Source: Anaerorhabdus sp036637135 (GTDB lineage: Bacteria; Bacillota_I; Bacilli_A; Erysipelotrichales; Erysipelotrichaceae). Taken from it: a stretch of DNA of 64,000 nucleotides. Of this stretch, positions 37,110 to 44,771 are shown piece by piece. The DNA lies in contig NZ_JAVWNC010000002.1 of NCBI RefSeq assembly GCF_036637135.1, positions 1 to 64,000 on the forward strand, written 5' to 3'. The translations under genes were made by a program, and so were the position numbers. The notes under the pieces were generated by a model. It was not told the origin of the DNA. It saw only the letters and a program-made list of their open reading frames with translations, and searched no databases. Position 1 is the stretch's first letter, and each line of letters opens with the position of its first letter.

Positions 37110-37577
37110 CTAAAATGGTAAGTCATCACTTGAAATATCAAGCGATGGTCCAGCATTGAAATCATCGAACGCATTATCTGCTTCAAATCCTGATGCTTCC
37201 ATACCTGAGTATGAAGGTCCATCAAATGATGTTGATGCAGGGCGGTTCTCTGACGCTGATTTTGATTCTAGTAATTGACAAGAATCGCAAACAACTTCTG
37301 TAATATAAACTTTTTTACCATCGGTACCATCATAATTACGTGTTTGTATACGACCTTCAACACCTAGTAGCGCACCTTTTTTTGCATATTGCCCTAAAAA
37401 GTCAGCTGTTTGGCGCCAAGCTACGCAGTTTATAAAATCTGCTTGTCTTTCTTGCGACTGCCCAGATACACGACGATTGCATGCAACTGTGAATGAAGCA
37501 ACAGAAAGGCCTGATGATGTTTTTTTAACTTCAACATCTTTAGTTAGTCTTCCGACTAAAACGACACGATTTATCAT
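37110..37577 (-). CDS. ssb: Single-stranded DNA-binding protein
   Basis: The 155-residue protein has an N-terminal OB fold (MINRVVLVGRLTKDVEVKKT, VACNRRV, FINCVAWRQTADF) of about 105 residues, a flexible linker rich in Ser, Gly and Ala, and the acidic protein-binding tip DISSDDLPF. It protects single-stranded DNA and recruits replication and repair proteins. It lies between rpsF and rpsR, the usual place in Firmicutes. Confidence 0.98.
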   Translation of the reverse strand: MINRVVLVGRLTKDVEVKKTSSGLSVASFTVACNRRVSGQSQERQADFINCVAWRQTADFLGQYAKKGALLGVEGRIQTRNYDGTDGKKVYITEVVCDSCQLLESKSASENRPASTSFDGPSYSGMEASGFEADNAFDDFNAGPSLDISSDDLPF

Positions 37578-37587
37578 GGGTCACCTC

Positions 37588-37878
37588 TTAGTTTTCGTCT
37601 TGTTTTACAATCATGTAACGAACAATGTTTGAATTGATACGCATTAAACGATCGAATTCTTTAACTGTTTCGTTGTCAGCTTCAAATGTTACTACCATGT
37701 AATAACCTTTGGTCATGTCTTCTATACGATACGCAAATTCTTTCACGCCCCACTCATCCACATTCACGATTTTACCACCACCGTTAGTGATGATACCGTG
37801 CATAGACTCGATTACTTCTTGGCGTTTAGCATCTTCTAAAGATGCATTTACGATGTACATGACTTCATATTTTCTCAT
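37588..37878 (-). CDS. rpsF: 30S ribosomal protein bS6
   Basis: The 96-residue protein matches S6: YEVMYIVNASLEDAKRQEV, GGKIVNVDEWGVKEFAYRI and KGYYMVVTFEAD. It pairs with S18 on the 30S platform. AAGGAGGTG precedes the ATG. It is the first gene of rpsF-ssb-rpsR and has a structured leader and a good promoter. Confidence 0.98.
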   Translation of the reverse strand: MRKYEVMYIVNASLEDAKRQEVIESMHGIITNGGGKIVNVDEWGVKEFAYRIEDMTKGYYMVVTFEADNETVKEFDRLMRINSNIVRYMIVKQDEN

Positions 37879-37942
37879 GTGTACACCTCCTTATGGTCTG
37901 TTGGCCTCTTCAGGCAAGGAGTAGACGATTAATCTACCCGTG
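37879..37942 (-). ncRNA. Structured rpsF leader, candidate S6:S18 autoregulatory RNA
   Basis: The predicted leader folds as GGCA paired with UGCC and GUAGA paired with UCUAC around an internal loop, giving a hairpin at about 37914-37944. A second small stem GCCU-GAAG-AGGC overlaps the 3' arm, offering an alternative fold before the ribosome binding site. Firmicutes rpsF leaders that bind S6:S18 are known, but I could not align this one to the family model, so the regulatory role is inferred. Confidence 0.45.
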
Positions 37943-37948
37943 CCTTAG

Positions 37949-37977
37949 ATTTTATCACATGTAATCTAACATGTAAA
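37949..37977 (-). promoter_or_regulatory. Promoter of rpsF-ssb-rpsR
   Basis: TTTACA (37972-37977) and TAAAAT (37949-37954) on the minus strand are exactly 17 bases apart. The start would fall near 37942, giving a leader of about 64 bases. Confidence 0.7.
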
Positions 37978-38066
37978 CTTATTTCAACGAAAATACCTCT
38001 ATTTCAAGCCTTTTTCCTTAACTTTTGTATCATTTAGTAGTACTGTATCAATAGAAGGAGAATATT

Positions 38067-38315
38067 ATGAATAAAAACAAGATCTTATCTATCATTTTCG
38101 CTATTTTAACACTCATCATTACCCATCTTGCCTGTATTGTGATAACTCATAATTATGTACAGGGTTATTATGCTATTAAATACGTTGGTGCCAGTGCACC
38201 TGCCAGTATCGCATTTCTGTGGCTAATTCCTTTTGGCTTCGGGATCCTTCTTTTTTCTATGCTTGCTTACTCTTATTACAAGAAATATAAAAATACTAAT
38301 AATAGGGATAATTAA
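38067..38315 (+). CDS. Small two-segment membrane protein, unknown
   Basis: The 82-residue protein has two hydrophobic segments (about residues 6-28 and 46-67) and a basic tail ending KKYKNTNNRDN. AGAAGGAG lies at good spacing before the ATG. I do not recognise the family. It stands alone between the divergent rpsF operon and the ECF transporter genes and ends 69 bases before the S component start. It could be a transporter accessory or an unrelated membrane peptide; coding status rests on the ribosome binding site and membrane-type composition. Confidence 0.6.
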   Translation: MNKNKILSIIFAILTLIITHLACIVITHNYVQGYYAIKYVGASAPASIAFLWLIPFGFGILLFSMLAYSYYKKYKNTNNRDN

Positions 38316-38384
38316 ATCATTTATAACCTTTATTTATTGTCATTTTATGCTAGAATAAGTAAGTACAATAAGGGGGTACGAAAA

Positions 38385-38939
38385 ATGACAAAGAAAAGTT
38401 TATTTTCTACAAAAACAATTGTTGCTACTGGTTTAGGTGCAGCATTATTCATGGTTTTATTCATGTTCGTAAAGATTCCATCACCAATTCCTGAAACAAA
38501 CTTACAAATCGCTTATGGTGTATCTGCATTCTTTGGAGCAGTATTTGGTCCAATTTGTGGATTCTTAGTTGCATTTATCGGACATGCATTAAATGACTTC
38601 AGTTACGGAGCACCTTGGTGGAGCTGGGTTATTGCGTCTGGGGTAGCTGCTGCAATCGGTGGTATGGTTTACTTCATGATTGATGCTGAAAGTGGAAAAA
38701 TTGGAAAATCTGAAATTTTCAAGTTCTGCGCTATGAACATTGTAGGTAATGCTATTGCTTGGGGAATCATTGCTCCAGTATTAGATATTGTCATCTACGC
38801 TGAACCAGTTAACTTAGTATTTACTCAAGGACTCGTTGCATTTGTTCTAGATGCTATCTGTGCTTGTGTTATTGGGTCATTATTATTAATTGCGTATGCA
38901 AAAACAAAAACTAGTAAAGGCTCGCTTACAAAAGAATAA
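38385..38939 (+). CDS. ECF transporter S component, UPF0397 family
   Basis: The 184-residue protein has six hydrophobic segments and the UPF0397 hallmarks: KTIVATGLGAALFMVLFMFV, IPSPIPETNLQIAYG and GPICGFLVAFIGHALNDF followed by PWWSWV. Members are substrate-binding components of energy-coupling-factor importers; some are annotated as riboflavin or pyrimidine transporters, but the true substrate is unsettled. The ATG at 38385 has AAGGGGG before it; an in-frame upstream codon is rejected. It is followed by a hairpin, then the ATPase and EcfT genes, and finally two SAM hydrolases that may point to the substrate. Confidence 0.9.
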   Translation: MTKKSLFSTKTIVATGLGAALFMVLFMFVKIPSPIPETNLQIAYGVSAFFGAVFGPICGFLVAFIGHALNDFSYGAPWWSWVIASGVAAAIGGMVYFMIDAESGKIGKSEIFKFCAMNIVGNAIAWGIIAPVLDIVIYAEPVNLVFTQGLVAFVLDAICACVIGSLLLIAYAKTKTSKGSLTKE

Positions 38940-38960
38940 TACTTATTACTTGTAATATCG

Positions 38961-38985
38961 ATGGGCTAATATTTAATTAGCCCAT
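38961..38985 (+). terminator. Hairpin between the ECF S component and its ATPase
   Basis: The perfect 10-bp stem ATGGGCTAAT/ATTAGCCCAT with a five-base loop is followed by TTTTTAAATTT on the plus strand. No promoter is visible in the 32 bases before the ATPase gene, so this looks like a partial terminator that lowers expression of the downstream genes. Confidence 0.8.
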
Positions 38986-39017
38986 TTTTAAATTTAGTAG
39001 ACAGAAGAGGTGAATCT

Positions 39018-40727
39018 ATGACACAACCAGTTATACAATTTAAAGATTTTTCCTTTCAGTATTTCTCTCAAGCAGAACCTACATTGCATGATATCAATCT
39101 AACAATTAATGCTGGTGAAAAAATATTAATTGTTGGACCTAGTGGAAGCGGTAAAAGCACTCTAGGGCATTGCTTAAATGGATTAATCCCTTTTTCATAT
39201 AAGGGTGAAATCAAAGGTTCTTTAACAATTCATGATACTGAGACCAAAACACAAACAATATTCGATTTATCCAAACAAATTGGAACAGTGCTACAAGATT
39301 CTGATGGACAATTCGTAGGACTTACTGTAGGTGAAGATATTGCTTTTGCATTAGAAAATGACAATGTAGCTTTACCTGAAATGAAAGAAAAAGTAAAACG
39401 AATCGCTCAGCTTGTTTCTATGGAGGAATTATTAGAAAGTAATCCATTTGAATTATCAGGCGGACAAAAACAACGTGTATCACTTGCAGGTGTACTTGTT
39501 GATGATGTAGACATTCTACTTTTTGATGAACCACTTGCAAATCTTGATCCAGCTACTGGAAAAACTGCAATTGAATTAATCGATGATATTCATTTTGAAG
39601 GTAAAACAGTAGTAATTATTGAACATCGTTTAGAAGATGTTTTACATCGCAATATAGACCGTATCATTGTAATGAATGAAGGTCGTATTCTCATGGATGA
39701 TACACCTAATAATGTATTATCAAGCAACATCTTGTTGGAACAAGGTATAAGAGAACCACTTTATATTACGGCATGCAAATACGCTGGAATTACTATAACT
39801 CCAGATATGCAACCAGAACATATTTCAACATTCAACATTGATGCCGTCCAACAACAACTACAAACTTGGTTTAAAAACCACAATCGTTCTATGGTTACTC
39901 CAAATGAAAAATCATTGCTTGAGATTCAAAACTTATCATTCAGTTATGATGGCAAAAGAAAAATACTAGACGATATCAACATCCAAATTAATGAAGGAGA
40001 AATGATTTCAATCGTTGGTAAAAACGGTGCTGGTAAAAGTACTTTATCAAAACTCATTGTTGGGTTCGAAAAGGAAGACATTGGTTCTATCTTATTAGAA
40101 GGTCAAGACTTAGTTGATTTCACAATTAAGGAACGTGCTGAACATGTTGGTATTGTTCTACAAAATCCAAATCAAATGATTTCTAAAAACTTAATTTATG
40201 ATGAAATTGCATTGGGATTACGCATACGCAATATCAATGAAGAAGAAATTGAAAAACGCGTTATTGATGTCATGAAAATTTGTGGTTTGCTACCATTTAA
40301 GAACTGGCCAATTAGTGCGCTAAGTTATGGGCAAAAGAAGAGAGTTACAATTGCTTGTATCTTGGTTCTAAACCCTAAAATATTAATTCTAGATGAACCA
40401 ACTGCTGGGCAAGATTATCATCACTATTCAGAAATCATGGGATTCTTAGAGAGTCTAAATAAGAATGGGCAAACAATAATTCTTATTACTCATGATATGC
40501 ATTTAATGCTTGAGTATACTCCACGAGCTATTGTATTAGCGAATGGTAAGAAACTTGCAGATACAAAAGCATATGAAGTTCTATGTAATCCAACATTAAT
40601 TCATGAAGCAAATTTAAAAGAAACTTCTTTATTTGAATTAGCTAAGAAAGCACACATCAATGATCCATTAAAATTTGTTGAATGCTTTATTATTCAAGAA
40701 AGAAAGGAGCGCAATCATGAAAATTAA
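39018..40727 (+). CDS. ECF transporter ATPase, two fused nucleotide-binding domains
   Basis: The 569-residue protein contains two ABC ATPase domains in one chain. The first has Walker A GPSGSGKST (residues about 40-48), signature LSGGQKQRV and Walker B ILLFDEPLANLD. The second has Walker A GKNGAGKST (about 334-342), signature LSYGQKKRV and Walker B ILILDEPTAGQD. This corresponds to EcfA-EcfA' joined, as in YkoD-type proteins. It energises uptake through the S component upstream and EcfT downstream. GAGGTG precedes the ATG. Its end overlaps ecfT by 11 bases. Confidence 0.94.
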   Translation: MTQPVIQFKDFSFQYFSQAEPTLHDINLTINAGEKILIVGPSGSGKSTLGHCLNGLIPFSYKGEIKGSLTIHDTETKTQTIFDLSKQIGTVLQDSDGQFVGLTVGEDIAFALENDNVALPEMKEKVKRIAQLVSMEELLESNPFELSGGQKQRVSLAGVLVDDVDILLFDEPLANLDPATGKTAIELIDDIHFEGKTVVIIEHRLEDVLHRNIDRIIVMNEGRILMDDTPNNVLSSNILLEQGIREPLYITACKYAGITITPDMQPEHISTFNIDAVQQQLQTWFKNHNRSMVTPNEKSLLEIQNLSFSYDGKRKILDDINIQINEGEMISIVGKNGAGKSTLSKLIVGFEKEDIGSILLEGQDLVDFTIKERAEHVGIVLQNPNQMISKNLIYDEIALGLRIRNINEEEIEKRVIDVMKICGLLPFKNWPISALSYGQKKRVTIACILVLNPKILILDEPTAGQDYHHYSEIMGFLESLNKNGQTIILITHDMHLMLEYTPRAIVLANGKKLADTKAYEVLCNPTLIHEANLKETSLFELAKKAHINDPLKFVECFIIQERKERNHEN

Positions 40728-41550
40728 ATTGTTCTCCTATAATCAACTAGACACTTACATACATCATTTAAGTGGACTTACTAAATTCATTTGTTTCTTA
40801 CTACTCACTACTACTGTCATGTTATCATTTGACATTCGTGTTATCTTGTTTGTTTTGATATTATCATTTGCTTTATTTAAAGTAGCGAAGATTAAATTTG
40901 GACAAGTTAAACTTATGCTTGTTTATGTATTTATCTTCTTGATTACTAACTTTATCCTTACTTTTATTTTCGCACCATTACAAGGTGTTGAAATTTATGG
41001 TACAGAACATGTCTTGTTTACCATTGGTGGACCTTATGTTGTAACACTTGAACAATTGTTTTACCAAATCACTAAACTACTAAAATATTTATCGATTGTA
41101 CCTCTTGGAATTATGTTCTTCTTAACGACTAACCCAAGTGAGTTTGCATCATCGCTAAATAAAATAAAAGTTAACTATAAAGCGTGTACTGCATTATCAT
41201 TAACACTTCGATATTTCCCAGATGTTCAACGTGACTATCACGCAATATCACTCGCTCAACAAGCACGTGGTACTGAATTATCGAAGAAAGAAAAATTATC
41301 AAAACGATTTAAGAGTATTCTTGCCATTTTAACACCACTTATCTTTACGACATTGGATCGTATTGAACTAATAACCAATGCTATGGAGTTAAGAGGCTAT
41401 GGCAAGAGTAAAACGCGTACATGGTATGCATATCGTCAATTAACACGTAATGATTATGTAGCAATGTCAATCTGTCTTGCGATATTCATTGCATCATTAC
41501 TCATCACAAGCTTTGTAAATCATAGTATTTACTTTAACCCATTTATATAA
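40717..41550 (+). CDS. ECF transporter transmembrane component EcfT
   Basis: The 277-residue protein has about six hydrophobic segments and the two cytoplasmic coupling-helix motifs of EcfT, each an A-R-G type triplet: AQQARGTE and AMELRGYG. These helices transmit ATPase motion to the S component. The ATG at 40717 has GAAAGGAG at good spacing and overlaps the ATPase gene; a longer frame from 40675 is rejected. It lies 12 bases before the first SAM hydrolase gene, so the transporter and hydrolases share a transcript. Confidence 0.92.
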   Translation: MKIKLFSYNQLDTYIHHLSGLTKFICFLLLTTTVMLSFDIRVILFVLILSFALFKVAKIKFGQVKLMLVYVFIFLITNFILTFIFAPLQGVEIYGTEHVLFTIGGPYVVTLEQLFYQITKLLKYLSIVPLGIMFFLTTNPSEFASSLNKIKVNYKACTALSLTLRYFPDVQRDYHAISLAQQARGTELSKKEKLSKRFKSILAILTPLIFTTLDRIELITNAMELRGYGKSKTRTWYAYRQLTRNDYVAMSICLAIFIASLLITSFVNHSIYFNPFI

Positions 41551-41562
41551 GGAGATAAAACA

Positions 41563-42408
41563 ATGGAAAAACCTATTTTAGTATTTCAAACCGACTTTAC
41601 ATATAAAGAAGGTGCCGTATGCGCAATGTACGGAGTTGTAAAAAGTGTTGATCGCTCATTAGAAATCATGGATGGAAGTCATGAACTTCCTCAATATGAT
41701 ACATGGTCTGCATCATATCGTTTATACCAATCAATGAAGTTTTGGCCTGAAGGTACAATCTTTGTATCAGTCGTTGACCCAGGTGTTGGCACAACAAGAA
41801 AAGCATGTGTTGCGAAAACAAAAGATGGTTACTATGTTGTAACACCAGATAACGGTGCTTTAACACATCTTAAAAAATATGTCGGTATTACTGAAGTAAG
41901 AGAAATCGACGAAACTGTAAACCGTTTAAAAGGGAAAGGAACTGAAGGCGTTGCAATATTCCATGGTCGTGATTTATTTGGTTATTGCGCAGCTAAACTT
42001 GCATCCGGCATGATTACTTATGAACAAGTAGGTCCTGCATACTCTGTTGATGATATCGTTACACATGAAATCTTAGAACCTACTGCATCAACAAATAAAG
42101 TAGAAGGTATCTTTGAAATCAATGATCCAAACTTTGGAAATCTATGGACTAATATTCCATTATTAACAATGCAAGAAGCTGGTTTCAACTATGGTGATTA
42201 CATCAATGTTGAAATCAAACACAATGGTGAAACTAAATTTAATCAACCTGTGCTATTCCATAAATCATTTGGTATGGCTAAACTTGATGAACCTATTATT
42301 TATAACAATGAACTTATGAAAGCATCTCTTGCTGTTTCAATGGGCAACTTCGTTGAAAAGTATGGCTGTGATTTTGGTTCTGATTGGACAGTAACATTTA
42401 CTAAATAG
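41563..42408 (+). CDS. SAM hydrolase (SAM:hydroxide adenosyltransferase family), copy 1
   Basis: The 281-residue protein belongs to the DUF62/COG1912 family, related to fluorinase and chlorinase, whose bacterial and archaeal members hydrolyse S-adenosylmethionine to adenosine and methionine. The Asp-Arg-His triad is intact: Asp72 and Arg79 in VVDPGVGTTRK and His134 in IFHGRDLFG. VTPDNGALTHL supplies the adenosine site. The usual N-terminal QTDFG reads QTDFT here. It lies 12 bases after ecfT and 9 bases before a second paralogue, with AAGGAG before the ATG. The in vivo substrate is unproven. Confidence 0.9.
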   Translation: MEKPILVFQTDFTYKEGAVCAMYGVVKSVDRSLEIMDGSHELPQYDTWSASYRLYQSMKFWPEGTIFVSVVDPGVGTTRKACVAKTKDGYYVVTPDNGALTHLKKYVGITEVREIDETVNRLKGKGTEGVAIFHGRDLFGYCAAKLASGMITYEQVGPAYSVDDIVTHEILEPTASTNKVEGIFEINDPNFGNLWTNIPLLTMQEAGFNYGDYINVEIKHNGETKFNQPVLFHKSFGMAKLDEPIIYNNELMKASLAVSMGNFVEKYGCDFGSDWTVTFTK

Positions 42409-42417
42409 GAGAAAAAC

Positions 42418-43257
42418 ATGAAAAAAACATTAGTATTACAATCTGACTTTGGCTTGGTAGATGGTGCTGTAAGCGCCATGGAAGGTGTTGCCTTTGGCGT
42501 TGATGAAACATTACGTATTCGTAACTTAACTCATGATATTACACCTTACAACATCTTTGAAGCTAGCTACCGTTTATTTCAAACCGTTGAGTATTGGTCA
42601 GAAGGAACTGTATTTGTATCTGTAGTTGACCCTGGTGTTGGATCATCTCGAAAAAGTGTTGTAGCCTTAACAAATGCAGGTCATTATATTGTAACTCCTG
42701 ACAATGGCACATTGACACATATCAAGAAATACATGGGTATCAAAGCTATTCGCGAAATTTCCGAAGTATCAAATCGTCGTGCAAATACCGAAGCTAGTTA
42801 CACATTCCACGGTCGTGATGTATATGCCTTCACAGGTGCACGCCTTGCTTCTGGTGTTATCGATTTTGAAGAAGTAGGTCCTGAACTATCAGTAGAAAGA
42901 ATCGTTGAATTACCAGTTACAGAAACAGTTGTTACTGCTGAATCAGTTCAAGGTTCTATCGATATCCTTGACGTTCGTTTTGGTTCATTATGGACTAGTA
43001 TTGAACGCGAAGAGTTCTTAAGTATTAATCCAGAATATGGTGAAAGACTTGAAGTAACAATCTATAACAATGATATGCTTGTATACCAAAACCAAGTAGT
43101 TTATGGAAAGAGTTTCGCTGATGTAAGAATTGGTTCTCCAATTATCTACATTAACTCCGTATTCCGTGTTGGTATCGCAATTAATCAAGGTTCATTCTCC
43201 AAAGCATACAACATCGGTGTTGGTGCACAATGGAGCGTAGAAATTAAGAAAGCGTAA
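42418..43257 (+). CDS. SAM hydrolase (SAM:hydroxide adenosyltransferase family), copy 2
   Basis: The 279-residue paralogue of the preceding protein shares its whole layout and roughly half its residues by eye. It also keeps the triad: Asp71 and Arg78 in VVDPGVGSSRK and His131 in TFHGRDVYA, with VTPDNGTLTHI. Its N-terminus is QSDFGLVDG, closer to the family norm than copy 1. The C-terminal domain differs most between copies. AGGAG precedes the ATG. It is the last gene of the ECF cluster, ending at a strong terminator. Tandem retention of two catalytic copies suggests different substrates or a hetero-oligomer. Confidence 0.9.
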   Translation: MKKTLVLQSDFGLVDGAVSAMEGVAFGVDETLRIRNLTHDITPYNIFEASYRLFQTVEYWSEGTVFVSVVDPGVGSSRKSVVALTNAGHYIVTPDNGTLTHIKKYMGIKAIREISEVSNRRANTEASYTFHGRDVYAFTGARLASGVIDFEEVGPELSVERIVELPVTETVVTAESVQGSIDILDVRFGSLWTSIEREEFLSINPEYGERLEVTIYNNDMLVYQNQVVYGKSFADVRIGSPIIYINSVFRVGIAINQGSFSKAYNIGVGAQWSVEIKKA

Positions 43258-43261
43258 GATG

Positions 43262-43287
43262 ATGGCTGATTTTCAGCCATTTTTTTA
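43262..43287 (+). terminator. Intrinsic terminator of the ECF/SAM hydrolase operon
   Basis: The perfect 8-bp stem ATGGCTGA/TCAGCCAT with a TTT loop is followed by seven T residues, four bases past the second hydrolase stop. Confidence 0.92.
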
Positions 43288-43314
43288 TTACCTAATTTAT
43301 TTTTTTCATAAGCA

Positions 43315-43350
43315 AAACTGAAGCCTATTCCATAGAATAAACTTCAGTTT
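43315..43350 (-). terminator. Hairpin after the PUA-like gene
   Basis: On the minus strand AAACUGAAG pairs with CUUCAGUUU and the intervening bases extend it to a 16-bp stem with loop UAUG, overlapping the stop codon of the gene at 43344. The trailing tract (TGCTTATG) is not U-rich, so termination may be modest. Confidence 0.55.
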
Positions 43351-43805
43351 ATTTTTACATATTCATATTTAATACTAGTACCTACCACTACATCTTCAAT
43401 CTTATTAACTATTAACCAATCATCCATATTCCCTTGATGATCAAAATCTAGTGGTTCAATGATTTCAACACTATCAAATTCAACTAGACATAGATACTTC
43501 TTTAACCACCGTTCACTTTGCTTAGCTGTTAAGTTTAATTTTTCTTGATTCTTTTGTAATATATCCGCACTTTCATCCAATGATAATTTCATATAATTTT
43601 CCACATGTTTCACAATAGCTTTTGCAGTAATTTTTTTTGTGCCTTTTTCCATAAAGTATAATTCTTCACCTTCAAATACACGACTGTGAGGAAATTTTCT
43701 ACCCGCCGCTCCGCGCACTATCATTGTCTTTGTTCCAGCTAAGATTTTATCGAGTTCTTTATTTCCTTTGCCACCGGCATTATCACAATATACTAAATGT
43801 ACCAT
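43344..43805 (-). CDS. Small hypothetical protein, possibly PUA/ASCH-like
   Basis: The 153-residue protein starts MVHLVYCDNAGGKGNKELDK and has KILAGTKTMIVRG, GEELYFMEKG and a mixed beta pattern that resembles PUA/ASCH-like RNA-binding folds. I do not recognise a characterised homologue, and the fold call is only a suggestion. It begins immediately after the stop codon of the AraC regulator gene with GAGGAGG before its ATG, so the two form an operon and may be functionally linked. Confidence 0.55.
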   Translation of the reverse strand: MVHLVYCDNAGGKGNKELDKILAGTKTMIVRGAAGRKFPHSRVFEGEELYFMEKGTKKITAKAIVKHVENYMKLSLDESADILQKNQEKLNLTAKQSERWLKKYLCLVEFDSVEIIEPLDFDHQGNMDDWLIVNKIEDVVVGTSIKYEYVKIN

Positions 43806-44666
43806 CTACTCATCCTCCTCAATAGGTATCCATATTTGACTTAAGTAATCATCACTAAATGAGTTGCCTTCGCTGTACCATTCTACTTCTGGACAATCAG
43901 CATGCGCAAATGGATATTGTACAACCCATTCTTCATTTAGATAACGCCATCCATTTTGTATCGCTTCTGGTATTCTTCCCGTACAATCGAAGACTGCCCA
44001 AGTTTCCTTCGGTAGTATCACTTCGATTAAATCATCTTCTTTCGCATCACTCGCAACACACAAAACATAATTTATTTCATTCTTAATTGGATCATAATCT
44101 GTGCATAATCCAAACATACCTGATGGTTTCCTCGTATCCAACGCTACTAAGCGCGCAAATGTTCCATCACGAAAGCTTTCTGCCCAAAACTCTGGAATAG
44201 CTTTGTAGTTATTTCCATTATCACATGATATTCTTTTCTTTTTGCCAATACATCTTATTTCTGGTTTTTCTTCAATACGCCAAGCAAATTCTTGTTTATC
44301 ATCAATTTGCATCTTCGGGAATACTCTTAATTCTACATCTTTGTTTTTTGCATCTTTAGGTGCCACACCATGAAATAGACTAAATGCTTTGGTGAATGAT
44401 GTCGGAGAATCATAACCATACTTATAGCTAATATCAACAACCTTCATCTTTGTACTTTTTAGATCATATCCAGCTAAGGTGAGTTTTCGATTACGAACAT
44501 ATTCTGCAAAACTCATCTCATTCATATAGGAAAATACTTTTTGAAAGAATCCATAAGAACATCCTGCAATTCTTGTAATCTCTTCAATATCAATCGGATC
44601 TTCAGTTCGTTGTAGATGATTCTCAACATAGTTAATAATTTCTTGTAACTGTTTATTCCATTCCAT
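43806..44666 (-). CDS. AraC family regulator with GyrI-like ligand domain
   Basis: The 286-residue protein has an N-terminal AraC double helix-turn-helix (about residues 5-105, with GYDSPTSFTKAFSLFHGVAP) followed by a C-terminal GyrI-like/SOUL-type effector domain (about 125-280, with WAESFRDGTFARL and ETWAVFDCTGRIPEAIQNGW). This layout is that of Rob- or BltR-type sensors of small hydrophobic molecules; the ligand is unknown. It is followed directly by the PUA-like gene. No efflux pump lies nearby, so its targets are either its own operon or distant genes. Confidence 0.9.
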   Translation of the reverse strand: MEWNKQLQEIINYVENHLQRTEDPIDIEEITRIAGCSYGFFQKVFSYMNEMSFAEYVRNRKLTLAGYDLKSTKMKVVDISYKYGYDSPTSFTKAFSLFHGVAPKDAKNKDVELRVFPKMQIDDKQEFAWRIEEKPEIRCIGKKKRISCDNGNNYKAIPEFWAESFRDGTFARLVALDTRKPSGMFGLCTDYDPIKNEINYVLCVASDAKEDDLIEVILPKETWAVFDCTGRIPEAIQNGWRYLNEEWVVQYPFAHADCPEVEWYSEGNSFSDDYLSQIWIPIEEDE

Positions 44667-44749
44667 ATCATTACCTCATTACTTACTCTTATTCTACTTG
44701 AATAAATTTATACTTTCATCTCATTTTTCGTTCTAATAGGATAGAAAAA

Positions 44750-44771
44750 AGATATGATTTTCATCATATCT
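44750..44771 (-). terminator. Intrinsic terminator after the aminotransferase gene
   Basis: AGATATGAT pairs perfectly with ATCATATCT around a GAAA loop, followed by TTTTTTC on the minus strand, overlapping the aminotransferase stop codon. Confidence 0.9.

Noticed and set aside
37979..38384. SAM (S-box) or other riboswitch before the ECF/SAM hydrolase operon
   Set aside because: The leader of the UPF0397 gene is short and AT-rich, with no conserved riboswitch core or antiterminator.
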